A stretch of DNA of 64,000 bases from contig CAZMVD010000008.1 of assembly GCA_964569425.1 (NCBI GenBank), forward strand, positions 1 to 64,000, read 5' to 3'. Positions within the stretch are counted from its first letter, which is position 1, and each line of letters begins with the position of its first letter. Positions 1-8,607 of this stretch are shown here, piece after piece. The stretch is from JACQXM01 sp964569425. Lineage in GTDB: Bacteria > Planctomycetota > Phycisphaerae > UBA1845. The translations under genes and the position numbers were made by a program. The notes under the pieces were generated by a model, which was not told where the DNA came from, made no database searches, and saw only the letters and a program-made list of their open reading frames with translations.

Positions 1-86
1 CTTTGCTCTCGTCCGCTTGGTCACGGGAGAAAGCAATGAGACGGTGTGCTTCGTGGGACGCTCCGTAAGCCAGAAGACCTGCCGGT
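1..86 (+). promoter_or_regulatory. Cobalamin (B12) riboswitch, 3' part, truncated by window edge
   Basis: The stretch AAGCCAGAAGACCTGCC at 67-83 closely matches the 3' closing segment of cobalamin riboswitches (consensus AAGCCAGGAGACCTGCC). About 40 bases upstream, CGGGAGAAAGC corresponds to the conserved GGGAAGGC segment. The 5' part with the B12 box and the P1 5' strand lies before the window. It faces the three-gene surface operon starting near 310, and a terminator hairpin lies between them, as expected for transcriptional attenuation when adenosyl- or hydroxocobalamin binds. The identification rests on motif memory; a covariance search was not possible. Confidence 0.85.
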
Positions 87-217
87 GATCGCAGTGAGGA
101 TGGTGGCGCCTCCGAGGTCGGGGCGCCGCGGTCGCGTTCGCTCATCGGTTGGGCGTCTAGCGGCCTGCCGGTTATTTGGCGGCGGGTGCGCTCGCTTTCT
201 TCCATGACGACTCCGAT

Positions 218-259
218 CCCGGCGCTTCGCTTTCGGCGATGCGCCGGGTTTTCTTTTTT
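218..259 (+). terminator. Rho-independent terminator, probable riboswitch expression platform
   Basis: CCCGGCGC (218-225) and GCGCCGGG (241-248) form a perfect 8-bp stem with a 15-base loop, followed by TTTTCTTTTTT. It lies between the cobalamin riboswitch and the first gene of the operon, so it is probably the ligand-controlled terminator rather than the end of an upstream gene. Confidence 0.8.
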
Positions 260-309
260 ACTGGTCGGTGACCCGCGAGGAGTCGGCACCGATTGGAGAA
301 GGAGGAGTC

Positions 310-1476
310 GTGGGAGTGGAAACGCCGAATCGCAGGATCATTGATGTCCGGGGGGTGCGTGGGGAAGAAGGGGGACCGCTCTGGTGGAAGTGGTTGCCGG
401 GCGTTGTGGTCATCCTGCTGCACGTTGGCACCGCGCGCGGCGCCGCCTTTGAGCAATATACCCTGGTCGAATCCTTCTCGCTGCCCGCCGGCGCAGCAAC
501 CCTTGATGTCCTTCCTGACGGGCGATTGATCAGCATGGCGGGCGACCAGCTCCTGACGGAATCGGCGGCGGGGGCGCGAACCTTCACCGTTGCGGGCGTA
601 CTGGCAGGGGCGGATTTTTCGTCGTTCGGGCCGGCCTTTGTGCGCGTGTCACAAAGTGGCACCCATCTGGCCGTGGGCAACGGGGGCGGAGCGTCCTTCG
701 CCAATTACCAGATCGGCGTGTTCGAGCTGGGCGGGCTGACCGGGCGCTGGTTGTCGGCAGCCCATTTCGACGCCGCGTGGGTAGATGACAGACATTTGGC
801 ACTTTCCGCAGGTACCTTTGGGCAGCCGGGCTACGTCAGCTTGCTGGACACGGCCAGCGCGGATGCCGCCAACCCGGTCAATCCCCTGCTGGTGCAGAAC
901 GTCGGCGGTGCTTCCGGAGGGGTAGCGTTGGATGGGGCCGGAAACCTGTACACGGGCAATGGATTCGCCACGACAGGGCCGAGCGGCACGGGGGCGGTGA
1001 TGCACTTCCCGCACGCCGCGTGGCATTCGGCGCTGGCCGGGGGCACGCCGATCGATTTCGAGGCGGACGGCCGGCTGGTCGTGGATATTCTCTCTGCCGG
1101 TTCCCTGGGGTTCGACGCCGAGGGCAACCTGTTCGTCGGCGGCGGCGAATTCGGCGGCGCGGACGTAAACTTTGCGGCACTGGTTTCGGTATCGGCGGTC
1201 CAGGCGGCGATCGTGGGCACGGGCGCGGCGGATGTGCTGGACCTGTCGCAGGTGCGGCGGCTGGATCCCGACGCGCATAACGACTTCAACTTCTACTCAG
1301 TCGCGTTCAACCCCATTCGCGAGGAACTGTACCTGTACGATGGGGGTCTCGTGCACGTGTATGCCGTGCCCGAACCGGGGTCGTGGCTGCTGCTTTCGCT
1401 GGGTGCCATAGCGCTGGCACGGACCTCTCGGCGGCGTGCGGGAAGAGTTGTGAGCCGTCGGAGCGCCGCGCGATGA
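310..1476 (+). CDS. PEP-CTERM surface beta-propeller-like protein, B12-riboswitch controlled
   Basis: 388 residues. GTG at 310 was chosen because GGAGG lies at 301-305; an in-frame GTG at 316 would have better spacing. An earlier GTG at 268 directly abuts the terminator T-tract and has no ribosome binding site. A hydrophobic signal segment (WLPGVVVILLHVG) precedes a body rich in short repeats such as 'DGAGNLYTGN' and 'DAEGNLFVGG', which read as blades of a propeller. The C-terminus has VPEPGSWLLL, a hydrophobic helix and an Arg-rich tail: a classic PEP-CTERM exosortase sorting signal. Bacteroidetes use a surface beta-propeller (BtuG) to capture B12. A similar role here is inferred from riboswitch control only. 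Overlaps the next gene by ATGA. Confidence 0.75.
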   Translation: MGVETPNRRIIDVRGVRGEEGGPLWWKWLPGVVVILLHVGTARGAAFEQYTLVESFSLPAGAATLDVLPDGRLISMAGDQLLTESAAGARTFTVAGVLAGADFSSFGPAFVRVSQSGTHLAVGNGGGASFANYQIGVFELGGLTGRWLSAAHFDAAWVDDRHLALSAGTFGQPGYVSLLDTASADAANPVNPLLVQNVGGASGGVALDGAGNLYTGNGFATTGPSGTGAVMHFPHAAWHSALAGGTPIDFEADGRLVVDILSAGSLGFDAEGNLFVGGGEFGGADVNFAALVSVSAVQAAIVGTGAADVLDLSQVRRLDPDAHNDFNFYSVAFNPIREELYLYDGGLVHVYAVPEPGSWLLLSLGAIALARTSRRRAGRVVSRRSAAR

Positions 1477-2693
1477 ACGTAGCGACTTTACGACCCCTCC
1501 CGGAAACGAAGCGCGCCGCGGGCTTTGGCCCGCGCGGGTGCCCCCCATCCCGTCGCTGGGACAGGCCATTCGTCTGGTGCGCTGTGCTGGCCCCGTTGGC
1601 CGGTGCCGCTACCTTGGCGCCGGCCGGCGAATCGCCCTTTGCAGCACGCGTGGTGGACTATTCCCCGGCGCCGGGGCAGTTCGTGAACCACGCGCAGTTC
1701 AACGATCCGGCACGGGCGCTCGGCCCGCCGCACGGGGCAGGGCTCGTCGACGCCGACAACACGTCGGTGGTCACGCTGGGCGGGTTCGGTGGTTCGATCA
1801 CGCTCGCCTTCGACCACATGGTCGAGGACCACCCGCTCAACCCGTTCGGGCTCGACGCGATCGTCTTCGGCAATGCCTTTTGGTTCGGCGGCGATTCGGA
1901 GGAGCGCTGGGCTGAATGCGCGGTCATCGAGATATCGCTCGACGCCAATGGCAACGGTCTCGCCGACGACCCCTGGTACCTGATTCCCGGCTCGCACATC
2001 CTGAATCCCGCGGCACAATGGACCAGCCAGACATGGGACGATGATACCGGCGATCCGACCTATCCTCCTGCGGCTGCTGCGTGGATACCCCCCGGGACGG
2101 AAGGCGTGTGGACGACGTCGGCCTACTTGCTCCCCGCCGCCGTTTTTGCGGGAGTCACGGTGCTCAACCCGGCGTGGGGCTCGGAAAGCGAAGGCGTGTT
2201 CGGGTATGGCGATTATTCTCCGACGCTCCTGCTCGGAGACCTGGACGGTGACAACGTGGTCGATGCTCCCATGACGCCGCCCGAGGCCTTTTACACGGTG
2301 CCCGACGATCCGTTCACGGTAGGGATCACGCCGGGTTCGGGCGGAGGCGATGCGTTCGACATCGCCTGGGCCATCGATGCCGCCACGGGCGAGCGCGCCA
2401 ACCTGCCGGGGTTCAACTTCATCCGCATCACCAACGGCGTGAACGCGGTCTTGGGGCCCATCGGCGAGAAGTCACCGGAGATCGACGCGGTGGCGGACGT
2501 GGCGCCCGATCCCTTCGGCGACGCCGATGGGGACGAGGACATCGATCTGGTCGACGTGGGTTGGGTGCAACGGTGCTTTCTGGAGGGAGGAAGGGGCGGC
2601 GAGGCCTGTGGGCGGCTCGACCGCCAACCGGACGGAATCGTGGAATGGGTTGATGTCGCGGCGTTCGTGCCGCGCATGACCGGCCCCCGGTGA
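1473..2693 (+). CDS. Secreted surface protein with C-terminal dockerin-like calcium repeats
   Basis: 406 residues, starting at the ATG of an ATGA overlap with the upstream stop, so translation is probably coupled. The N-terminus is Arg-rich, then hydrophobic (PFVWCAVLAPLAGAATLAPAG), a likely signal peptide. The core contains phrases such as VEDHPLNPFGLDAIVFGNAFW, shared in my recollection with cell-surface proteins found near B12 genes in planctomycetes and Bacteroidetes. Near the C-terminus DADGDEDIDLVDV and a second RQPDGIVEWVDV copy resemble the paired EF-hand-like repeats of type I dockerin. A further GDLDGDNVVD occurs mid-protein. Probably exported with its neighbours and involved in corrinoid capture; the function is inferred from operon and riboswitch only. 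Confidence 0.75.
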   Translation: MNVATLRPLPETKRAAGFGPRGCPPSRRWDRPFVWCAVLAPLAGAATLAPAGESPFAARVVDYSPAPGQFVNHAQFNDPARALGPPHGAGLVDADNTSVVTLGGFGGSITLAFDHMVEDHPLNPFGLDAIVFGNAFWFGGDSEERWAECAVIEISLDANGNGLADDPWYLIPGSHILNPAAQWTSQTWDDDTGDPTYPPAAAAWIPPGTEGVWTTSAYLLPAAVFAGVTVLNPAWGSESEGVFGYGDYSPTLLLGDLDGDNVVDAPMTPPEAFYTVPDDPFTVGITPGSGGGDAFDIAWAIDAATGERANLPGFNFIRITNGVNAVLGPIGEKSPEIDAVADVAPDPFGDADGDEDIDLVDVGWVQRCFLEGGRGGEACGRLDRQPDGIVEWVDVAAFVPRMTGPR

Positions 2694-3568
2694 ACACGAG
2701 GATGAGCGACCGGACAGTACCTCGAAGCCTGCCGAAAACCAGAGCGACGCGCCGGCATTCGCGGTGCGCGAGCGCGGTTCCTTCGCCCGTGCCGCGCGGT
2801 TTCACCTTGTTGGAACTTCTGGTCGTCGCAGGGATGCTGGCTTTTCTGCTCTCGCTGCTGTTGCCGGGGCTGTCGACCGCGCGCGAGCGGGCGCGGCTGA
2901 CCGTGTGCGCCTCCAACGTGCGGCAACTGGCACTGGCCAACGGATACTATGCGGAAGACCAATCGGGCACATACTGTCCGGGCGCGGCCGACTTCCTGCG
3001 CAATCTGCATCGCTGGCATGGAACGCGAGACCTGGTGGGGCGGCCGTTCGACGGGCGACATGGACCCCTGGTGCCGTACCTTGGCCAAGACGCCGCCATC
3101 CGGCAGTGTCCCACATTTCCCGCAATGGTGGTGATGGATGAGTCGGGCGGGTTCGAGCGCGGCAACGGCGGCTATGGATACAACAATGCGTTCCTGGGAG
3201 TGCAGCTTACGCGACGCGACAGCAGGGAATACACCGTGCGGGACGATCGCGGCGGCGCGGCGCTGCGCTTTATCCGGCGGCCGGCGGAGACACTGATGTT
3301 CGCCGACGCGGCCTTCGCCGCCCATCGGCTGATCGAATACAGCTTTGTCGAGCCGCGCTTTCAGCCCGCGTTTCCGACCTTTCGCATGGATCCGTCGATT
3401 CACTTTCGCCATCGCGGCCGGGCGAATACGGCCTGGTGCGATGGGCGGGTCGAGTCGCAGCGCCGGTCGTTCAGCTGGTCAAGCGGGCTGTATCGAACGC
3501 AGCCGCAACGTTACGACATCGGCTGGTTTGGCCCGGCGGACGACAACCGCTTGTTTGATCTGGATTGA
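2690..3568 (+). CDS. Prepilin-type N-terminal cleavage/methylation protein (planctomycete pseudopilin)
   Basis: 292 residues from the GTG of a GTGA overlap with the previous stop; an in-frame ATG at 2702 is an alternative. The type IV prepilin signal is clear: basic leader, then G|FTLLELLVV with Glu at +5 and a long hydrophobic helix. The body includes 'CASNVRQLALANGYYAEDQSG' style text and ends with 'HRGRANTAWCDGRVES', the H-x9-DG motif typical of planctomycete DUF1559-like pseudopilins. Third gene of the B12-controlled operon. Such proteins are secreted and probably surface-exposed; whether this one forms a pilus or helps uptake is unknown. Convergent with arcA, 16 bp apart. Confidence 0.85.
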   Translation: MNTRMSDRTVPRSLPKTRATRRHSRCASAVPSPVPRGFTLLELLVVAGMLAFLLSLLLPGLSTARERARLTVCASNVRQLALANGYYAEDQSGTYCPGAADFLRNLHRWHGTRDLVGRPFDGRHGPLVPYLGQDAAIRQCPTFPAMVVMDESGGFERGNGGYGYNNAFLGVQLTRRDSREYTVRDDRGGAALRFIRRPAETLMFADAAFAAHRLIEYSFVEPRFQPAFPTFRMDPSIHFRHRGRANTAWCDGRVESQRRSFSWSSGLYRTQPQRYDIGWFGPADDNRLFDLD

Positions 3569-3584
3569 CGGATGCGAGGCTCCG

Positions 3585-4802
3585 TCAGGTCGCGCGGCGG
3601 CGCAGGGGCATGGTCATGCAGCGTGGGCCGCCAAGCCCGCGGACGAGTTCCGAGCCCTCAATGATCACGCAACGAACCCCCGCCTTTTCCAGCGCCTCGG
3701 CGGTACGCTCGTTGCGTTCGTAAACGACGGCCACCCGTGGAGCGATGGCGAAGGCATTGGTGCCGTCCGTACGCTGCTCGCGCGAGCCGAAGTGCCGCGA
3801 GCCGCCAGCCGTCTCGATGATCGTCAGATCGCAGGCGAACTCGTCGCGGAGAATGTCCGGCAGCGTTCGGTCTTCGGGCACACGCTGAACGCCGGAACTT
3901 CCGCCCACGGGTTCGTAACGGTGAATGTACTTGAGGTCGGCCATCACCGGCGCAAACCACAGGACCACGCCGCGATCGATCACCGTAAAGACGGTGTCGA
4001 GGTGCATGAAGGCGCGCTCGGTGGGGATGGGGACCTCGTAGACGCGCAACACCTGCCCCACGCGGAGGCACTTGGCGGCCAGCCGCTCGATCGTTTCGCT
4101 GCGGGTCCGTTCGCTGGCGCCGATGAGCACCGCTTGGGGTGACAGGATAATGACATCCCCGCCTTCGATGGTGTAGGGGCGGTCCTCGGTCGGTTCGGAC
4201 GTGCCCCCGTAGGTGATGGCGTTGCCGGCGAATTCCGGGTGGTTTTCCAGCACTGCGCGGATCAGCAGCGTCTCCCGCACGCGCTGCGTGTAGTGCATCT
4301 TGCAGGAGATCGCGGCGCCGTGAACCACCACCGCCGGGTCGCGGCTGAAGTACGCGTTGGGAATCGGCGCCAACAGGAATGACTCGTCGTCGGCGGTGCT
4401 TTCCATACTCTGTCCGCTGCGCTGGCGGAACTCGGCGTAGGTGAGGCCGGCGAACATCATTTCCACCAGCGCGGGCACGTTCCAGTGTTTGAGCGAAACG
4501 AGTTCCTCGCTGATCGCCGGAACGCCCTCGACGCGGCAGACGGACCCGAGCAGCGCCGCACGGGTCGGCTCTTCCTGTATCAGATCCTGAAGGAACGCCT
4601 CGAGGTAATACACTTGCACACCATGATCACGCATGCGCGCGGTGAAGGCGTCATGTTCGCGCTGCATCCGCCTGAGGTAGGGGATATCTTCAAAGAGAAA
4701 GCTGCGCATAGTGCCATGCGTAAGGCGTTCGATCTCTGCCCCGGGACGGTGGACCAGCACCGCCTCCAGAGGGTCGTACTCGTTGTCAATCTGCAAACGC
4801 AC
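3585..4802 (-). CDS. arcA: Arginine deiminase
   Basis: 405 residues from GTG at 4802, close to the usual ~410 of the family; an upstream ATG at 4889 would add an Arg/Leu-rich extension with no homology. Hydrolyses L-arginine to citrulline and ammonia. The guanidino-group modifying fold is evident from FLFEDIPY, IEGGD (substrate-binding Asp), MHLDTVF (catalytic His and Asp) and GGPRCMTMP near the C-terminus with the nucleophilic Cys. No ornithine transcarbamylase or carbamate kinase gene lies nearby, so the rest of the arginine deiminase pathway is elsewhere or absent. Transcribed alone, divergent from the phosphoglycerate mutase gene. Confidence 0.93.
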   Translation of the reverse strand: MRLQIDNEYDPLEAVLVHRPGAEIERLTHGTMRSFLFEDIPYLRRMQREHDAFTARMRDHGVQVYYLEAFLQDLIQEEPTRAALLGSVCRVEGVPAISEELVSLKHWNVPALVEMMFAGLTYAEFRQRSGQSMESTADDESFLLAPIPNAYFSRDPAVVVHGAAISCKMHYTQRVRETLLIRAVLENHPEFAGNAITYGGTSEPTEDRPYTIEGGDVIILSPQAVLIGASERTRSETIERLAAKCLRVGQVLRVYEVPIPTERAFMHLDTVFTVIDRGVVLWFAPVMADLKYIHRYEPVGGSSGVQRVPEDRTLPDILRDEFACDLTIIETAGGSRHFGSREQRTDGTNAFAIAPRVAVVYERNERTAEALEKAGVRCVIIEGSELVRGLGGPRCMTMPLRRRAT

Positions 4803-4861
4803 CGAACACCTGTGCTCAGACGGGACGACACCCCGGCACCGCCATAATCCCAGCCGACCCG

Positions 4862-4889
4862 ATCGTAGAGTCAACGTGGTCAAAGTCAA
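4862..4889 (-). promoter_or_regulatory. Candidate sigma-70 promoter for arcA
   Basis: On the minus strand TTGACT (4884-4889) and TACGAT (4862-4867) are separated by 16 bp. This would start the arcA transcript about 50 bases before its GTG. Sequence match only. Confidence 0.4.
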
Positions 4890-5118
4890 TGTCGGCCTCG
4901 CTTTCCCTGATCGCTATCATGCACTGATCGAGAATCGCGACTTTCGGCGTAGAGGGCATCAGCCGAATCCGCATTGACAACCCGGAAGCGGCCACCGAGT
5001 GATGCAAGATTCGCATCCTGCCCGCGTTTGAAAACTCGCCGAATCACATTTGACAGGCGACATTCGTCAGCCAACCATCCGGGCAGTAGAGTGGTGAAGG
5101 GTACACGGGACATTGGAA

Positions 5119-6324
5119 ATGGCGGCAAACGAAGCCTTCAAGTATGCAATGTTGTTGCCCGACGGAGCGGCGGATGAGCCCGTGGCGGCGCTCGGCGGGC
5201 GTACGCCGCTGGAAGCGGCGCATAAACCAAACATGGACGCCCTCGCGCGCAGCGGGCGGCTGGGGCGGGTGGTCACCGTGCCCGCCGGTCTCTCGCCGGG
5301 CAGCGATGTCGCCACCTTGTCACTCTTCGGTTACGATCCGCGCGTGCACCACCCCGGCCGCGCAGCGCTGGAAGCGGTCGCGCGCGGATTGAGCATCAGT
5401 TCTGAAGAACTCGTCTTCCGGTGCAATTTCGTTACCCTCGCAGATGGCGCCATGCAGGACTTCACCGCCGGGCACATCGCGCCGCTCGAGGCCGAACGGT
5501 TGATCGACGACCTGAATGCAAAGCTCCGCGATCTTGGCTGTCGCTTTTACGCGGGGGTTTCCTATCGCAACCTGATGACCCTTTCAGACGCGCGGCACAT
5601 CGAAGTGCAATGCACGCCGCCGCACGATTTTCCCGGTGAACCGGTGGCGCGGCATCTGCCCAAGGGGCGCGGCGCCGATCGCGTGCGCATGGTCATGGAG
5701 CGGGCCCGCGAGTTGCTGGCCGGGCACGAAATCAACCTGGTGCGTGCCGACCTGGGCGAAAACCCGGCCACCGACATCTGGCTGTGGGGGCAGGGCCGAC
5801 CCCGGACGCTGCCCGGTTTTGCGCAGCGCTTCGGCGTGTGCGGCGCGTGCATCGCCGCCGTGGACCTCATCCGGGGCATAGCGCAAAGTGTGGGCATGAC
5901 GTTGATCGACGTGCCGGGAGCCACCGGCTATCTCGATACCGATTACGGCGCCAAAGGTCGCGCTGCGGTGCAGGCATTGGAACAGTTCGATCTCGTCGTG
6001 GTTCACGTGGAGGCGCCGGACGAAGCGGGGCACCTGGGCGACGCGGCCGCCAAGGTAAACGCCATCGAGCGGGTGGATGCGGAAATCGTGGGTCCGCTGA
6101 TGGAACGGCTGCGCGGTTTTCCAGCGTGGAGGATGTTGATCGCTCCCGATCACCCCACACCGGTGGAAACCAGGGTCCACTCCGCGGCGCCCCCGCCCTT
6201 TTGTCTGGCCGGCACGCGGATTCCGAGCGTTGTGTCGCGTTCCTTCGGTGAGACGTCCGCGAGAGAAGCAGATCTGTTCATTGAGAACGGCCATGAACTG
6301 ATGGAGTTCTTTCTCCGCGGGTGA
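5119..6324 (+). CDS. apgM: 2,3-bisphosphoglycerate-independent phosphoglycerate mutase, archaeal type
   Basis: 401 residues from ATG 5119 (a TTG at 5113 is also in frame). Interconverts 3- and 2-phosphoglycerate. It belongs to the alkaline-phosphatase superfamily branch once proposed as a homoserine kinase (TIGR02535-like, ~400 residues). Visible metal-site motifs are LLPDGAAD at the N-terminus, GSDVATLSLFGYDP with the phosphorylated Ser, HVEAPDEAGHLGD and APDHPTP near the C-terminus. All appear intact. Complete length, ending NGHELMEFFLRG. Monocistronic by spacing; no other glycolytic gene is adjacent. Confidence 0.92.
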   Translation: MAANEAFKYAMLLPDGAADEPVAALGGRTPLEAAHKPNMDALARSGRLGRVVTVPAGLSPGSDVATLSLFGYDPRVHHPGRAALEAVARGLSISSEELVFRCNFVTLADGAMQDFTAGHIAPLEAERLIDDLNAKLRDLGCRFYAGVSYRNLMTLSDARHIEVQCTPPHDFPGEPVARHLPKGRGADRVRMVMERARELLAGHEINLVRADLGENPATDIWLWGQGRPRTLPGFAQRFGVCGACIAAVDLIRGIAQSVGMTLIDVPGATGYLDTDYGAKGRAAVQALEQFDLVVVHVEAPDEAGHLGDAAAKVNAIERVDAEIVGPLMERLRGFPAWRMLIAPDHPTPVETRVHSAAPPPFCLAGTRIPSVVSRSFGETSAREADLFIENGHELMEFFLRG

Positions 6325-6516
6325 CTTTCGATCGCCTTTGCGCTGGGTGGTCGCGAAGCACCCACTGTGTTCGGCCGGCAGTATGGGAGGGAAAGCGTAG
6401 AACCGCATTTCGAAGTCTGGTCAGGAACTTTGCCGCGGGGCGAAGGACCGGATATGGTAAGTGCCGGGACGGGACGGGTTAGCGCCGCATTCGCACATTG
6501 TTCAGGGGATTTGATC

Positions 6517-7128
6517 ATGAGCGACGATCCACGCATCCAACAATTCAAGAAAATGGCCGAGGAAGATCCGGAAAATGAACTGGGCCACTTCAGCCTGGGC
6601 CGCGCGTATCTTGAGGCCGGGCGTTTCCAGGAGGCCGCCGCTTCGCTTGCGCGCGTGATTGAACTGAATCCGCGCATGTCCAAGGCGTATCAGTTGCTCA
6701 GCGAGGCGCATGACCAGGCGGGCAACCGTGATCAAGCGATTGTGACGGCTACGCGCGGTGTCCAGGTGGCCGATGCGCAAGGTGACCGCATGCCCTGCAA
6801 GGCGTTGATCGGATTGTTGGAGTCGTGGGGTGCGTCGGTGCCCGTGCTGCAAAAAGTGACGGTCGATGGCACGGAGGCACCCGCCGGCGGGGCGGAAGGT
6901 TTTCAATGTGTTCGTTGCGGACGGCCGGAGGGTCAATTGGGCAAGCCCCCCTTTAAGGGCGACCTGGGCCAACGTGTCTTCGGGCATGTTTGTCAGGGAT
7001 GCTGGCGCGAGTGGATCGGGATGGGAACTAAGGTAATCAACGAACTTGGTCTCCAGCTTAGCACCAAGCATGGCCAGGACACCTACGACCAGTACATGAT
7101 CGAATTCTTGCAGCTTGACCAGGTATAG
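6517..7128 (+). CDS. TPR protein fused to a YggX-like Fe(II)-trafficking domain
   Basis: 203 residues from ATG 6517, with CAGGGG about 8 bases upstream. Residues ~1-95 carry tetratricopeptide repeats (ENELGHFSLGRAYLEAGRFQEAA, then MSKAYQLLSEAHDQAGN). From about residue 130 the sequence FQCVRCG...FKGDLGQRVF...CQGCWREWIGMGTKVINELGL...YDQYMIEFL resembles YggX, a small protein linked to iron handling and protection of Fe-S clusters. E. coli YggX is ~90 residues without TPRs and has one conserved Cys. Here two CxxC pairs could bind zinc or iron. I recall such fusions in planctomycetes. Monocistronic. Confidence 0.82.
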   Translation: MSDDPRIQQFKKMAEEDPENELGHFSLGRAYLEAGRFQEAAASLARVIELNPRMSKAYQLLSEAHDQAGNRDQAIVTATRGVQVADAQGDRMPCKALIGLLESWGASVPVLQKVTVDGTEAPAGGAEGFQCVRCGRPEGQLGKPPFKGDLGQRVFGHVCQGCWREWIGMGTKVINELGLQLSTKHGQDTYDQYMIEFLQLDQV

Positions 7129-7532
7129 CTGGTTGCCCGGGGGGAAGCAGGCGACGGCGCGGCACCGGTGGCGAAAAACCACAGAGAATGGGGCAAGAAT
7201 CGCTTCGGGCCTGCCCCGCGTCGGTAGTAGTTGGGTAATCTCGACCGCGACCTGGGGTCGTGATTGATGAGCGATAGGCTCGCGGACACGCGCCTCCGGG
7301 TCATTCTCCGGCACGCGGCGGGTCCGAGGTCCTCCCTTGGATTCCCTGTAGCAGGGTTGCTGCGCGGGTAGACCGGAGGCGATCTTTACCGGACGCGGTC
7401 CCCTGCCGACATAAAGTAGGGTTTATTTGCATTGATCCCGGAAGTATTACTGGAATCATCACCGCAAAGGGCCTATACTGCTTTGGGGATCAATAATCAT
7501 GATTCTGGCAGAGGAGAGATCGGGCGGTCGGG
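7129..7532. other. Intergenic region, possible promoter of the FHA gene
   Basis: About 400 bases without a supported gene. TATACT at 7474-7479 could be a -10 box for the FHA gene, but the matching -35 (TGGAAT at 7451) is weak. No tRNA or strong terminator seen. Confidence 0.3.
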
Positions 7533-8414
7533 GTGAGTTGTAATGCGTCCGTCACGATCTGCGAATTCTTGACGACTGCTCAGGTACAACCCGACATCAT
7601 TCCAACCCTGCCGGAGGCCGCTCCGCGCATTCGCCTTGTACCACAATTATTCGGCAAGGACGGGCAGCCAGTGGCTTGTCACCGGCTGATCACGCTACTG
7701 GGCGCGCGCGCGGGGTGCAAAATAGCCCTGCGCCACGAGACGGTTTCTCCGGTGCATGCCGCCATCGTCTGTCTGGGGCCCAAGGTGTTCGCGGTGGATC
7801 TCGCCAGCCAGAATGGCACACGGCTGAACGGACTCAAGCTGGAACAGGAGCGGCTCTCCGACGGCGACGTGCTGGAAATCCACCCGTGGGAGTTTCGCGT
7901 TGAGCTACAGGTCCATAACGGTGACGACGCTGGCGAGGGCTTGCTCGGGCTTGAGCCGGCACCCCGCGTGGTGGCGCTCGAGCACCTGGAAACCAAACGG
8001 CTCCTCCATCCCGGCCGCGATATCTGCGTGATCGGCCGGCATCCGGGTTGCGACATCACCCTTGCAGACGATCGCGTGTCGCGCGCCCATGCCATGCTGA
8101 TCAATTACCATGGCTACCCTGCTTTGGCAGACCTGGTCAGCCATCACGGAACCCTGGTTAACGAGGAGCCCATTCATTTCCGCGTGCTCCGCGCCGACGA
8201 AGTCGTCACACTGGGCAGTTCGAAGTTCCGCGTCCGCCTGGTTGGGTCGTCGGTGGTGGAGAAGGCGTCCGAGAACGGCAAGGTCGTTCCCGGTAAGCCG
8301 GCCATTCCGCGAAACGGCGCCGCCGGTCCTGACCTTATCAACATCAAAGCGGTGGAAGGCTCCCAACGATGGCACATCGCCGAAACGGCCGAGCGGACAG
8401 CGAAGAAGTCATAG
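7533..8414 (+). CDS. Protein with two forkhead-associated (FHA) domains
   Basis: 293 residues from GTG 7533. Two FHA domains that bind phosphothreonine peptides: the first at ~residues 45-125 (VSPVHAAIVCLG, then DLASQNGTRLNG), the second at ~160-240 (CVIGRHPGCDITLADDRVSRAHAML, then DLVSHHGTLVNEE). The second has the full GR-x-SRAH-NGT-like pattern, although its final NGT reads HGT. The first has weak G-R residues. No transmembrane segment or enzyme domain. Probably reads out Ser/Thr-kinase signalling, which planctomycetes use heavily, but no kinase gene is adjacent. ~45 C-terminal residues look unstructured. Confidence 0.85.
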   Translation: MSCNASVTICEFLTTAQVQPDIIPTLPEAAPRIRLVPQLFGKDGQPVACHRLITLLGARAGCKIALRHETVSPVHAAIVCLGPKVFAVDLASQNGTRLNGLKLEQERLSDGDVLEIHPWEFRVELQVHNGDDAGEGLLGLEPAPRVVALEHLETKRLLHPGRDICVIGRHPGCDITLADDRVSRAHAMLINYHGYPALADLVSHHGTLVNEEPIHFRVLRADEVVTLGSSKFRVRLVGSSVVEKASENGKVVPGKPAIPRNGAAGPDLINIKAVEGSQRWHIAETAERTAKKS

Positions 8415-8607
8415 CCCTTGCCAAGTCTCAGGCGGTAAGACCACGCAAGAACGGAGCAATCCTGAACGGCAGTCCTTGTTGACCCCGCAGCCGAGCGGCT
8501 GGGCATGACGTAGCAATGCCATTACCATGGCTGAAGCGGTTTGCGGACCCTGACCGGTTCGCTCCGCAGCGCATTCGCAACATTGCGATCGTTCCGGAGA
8601 TCATGTC

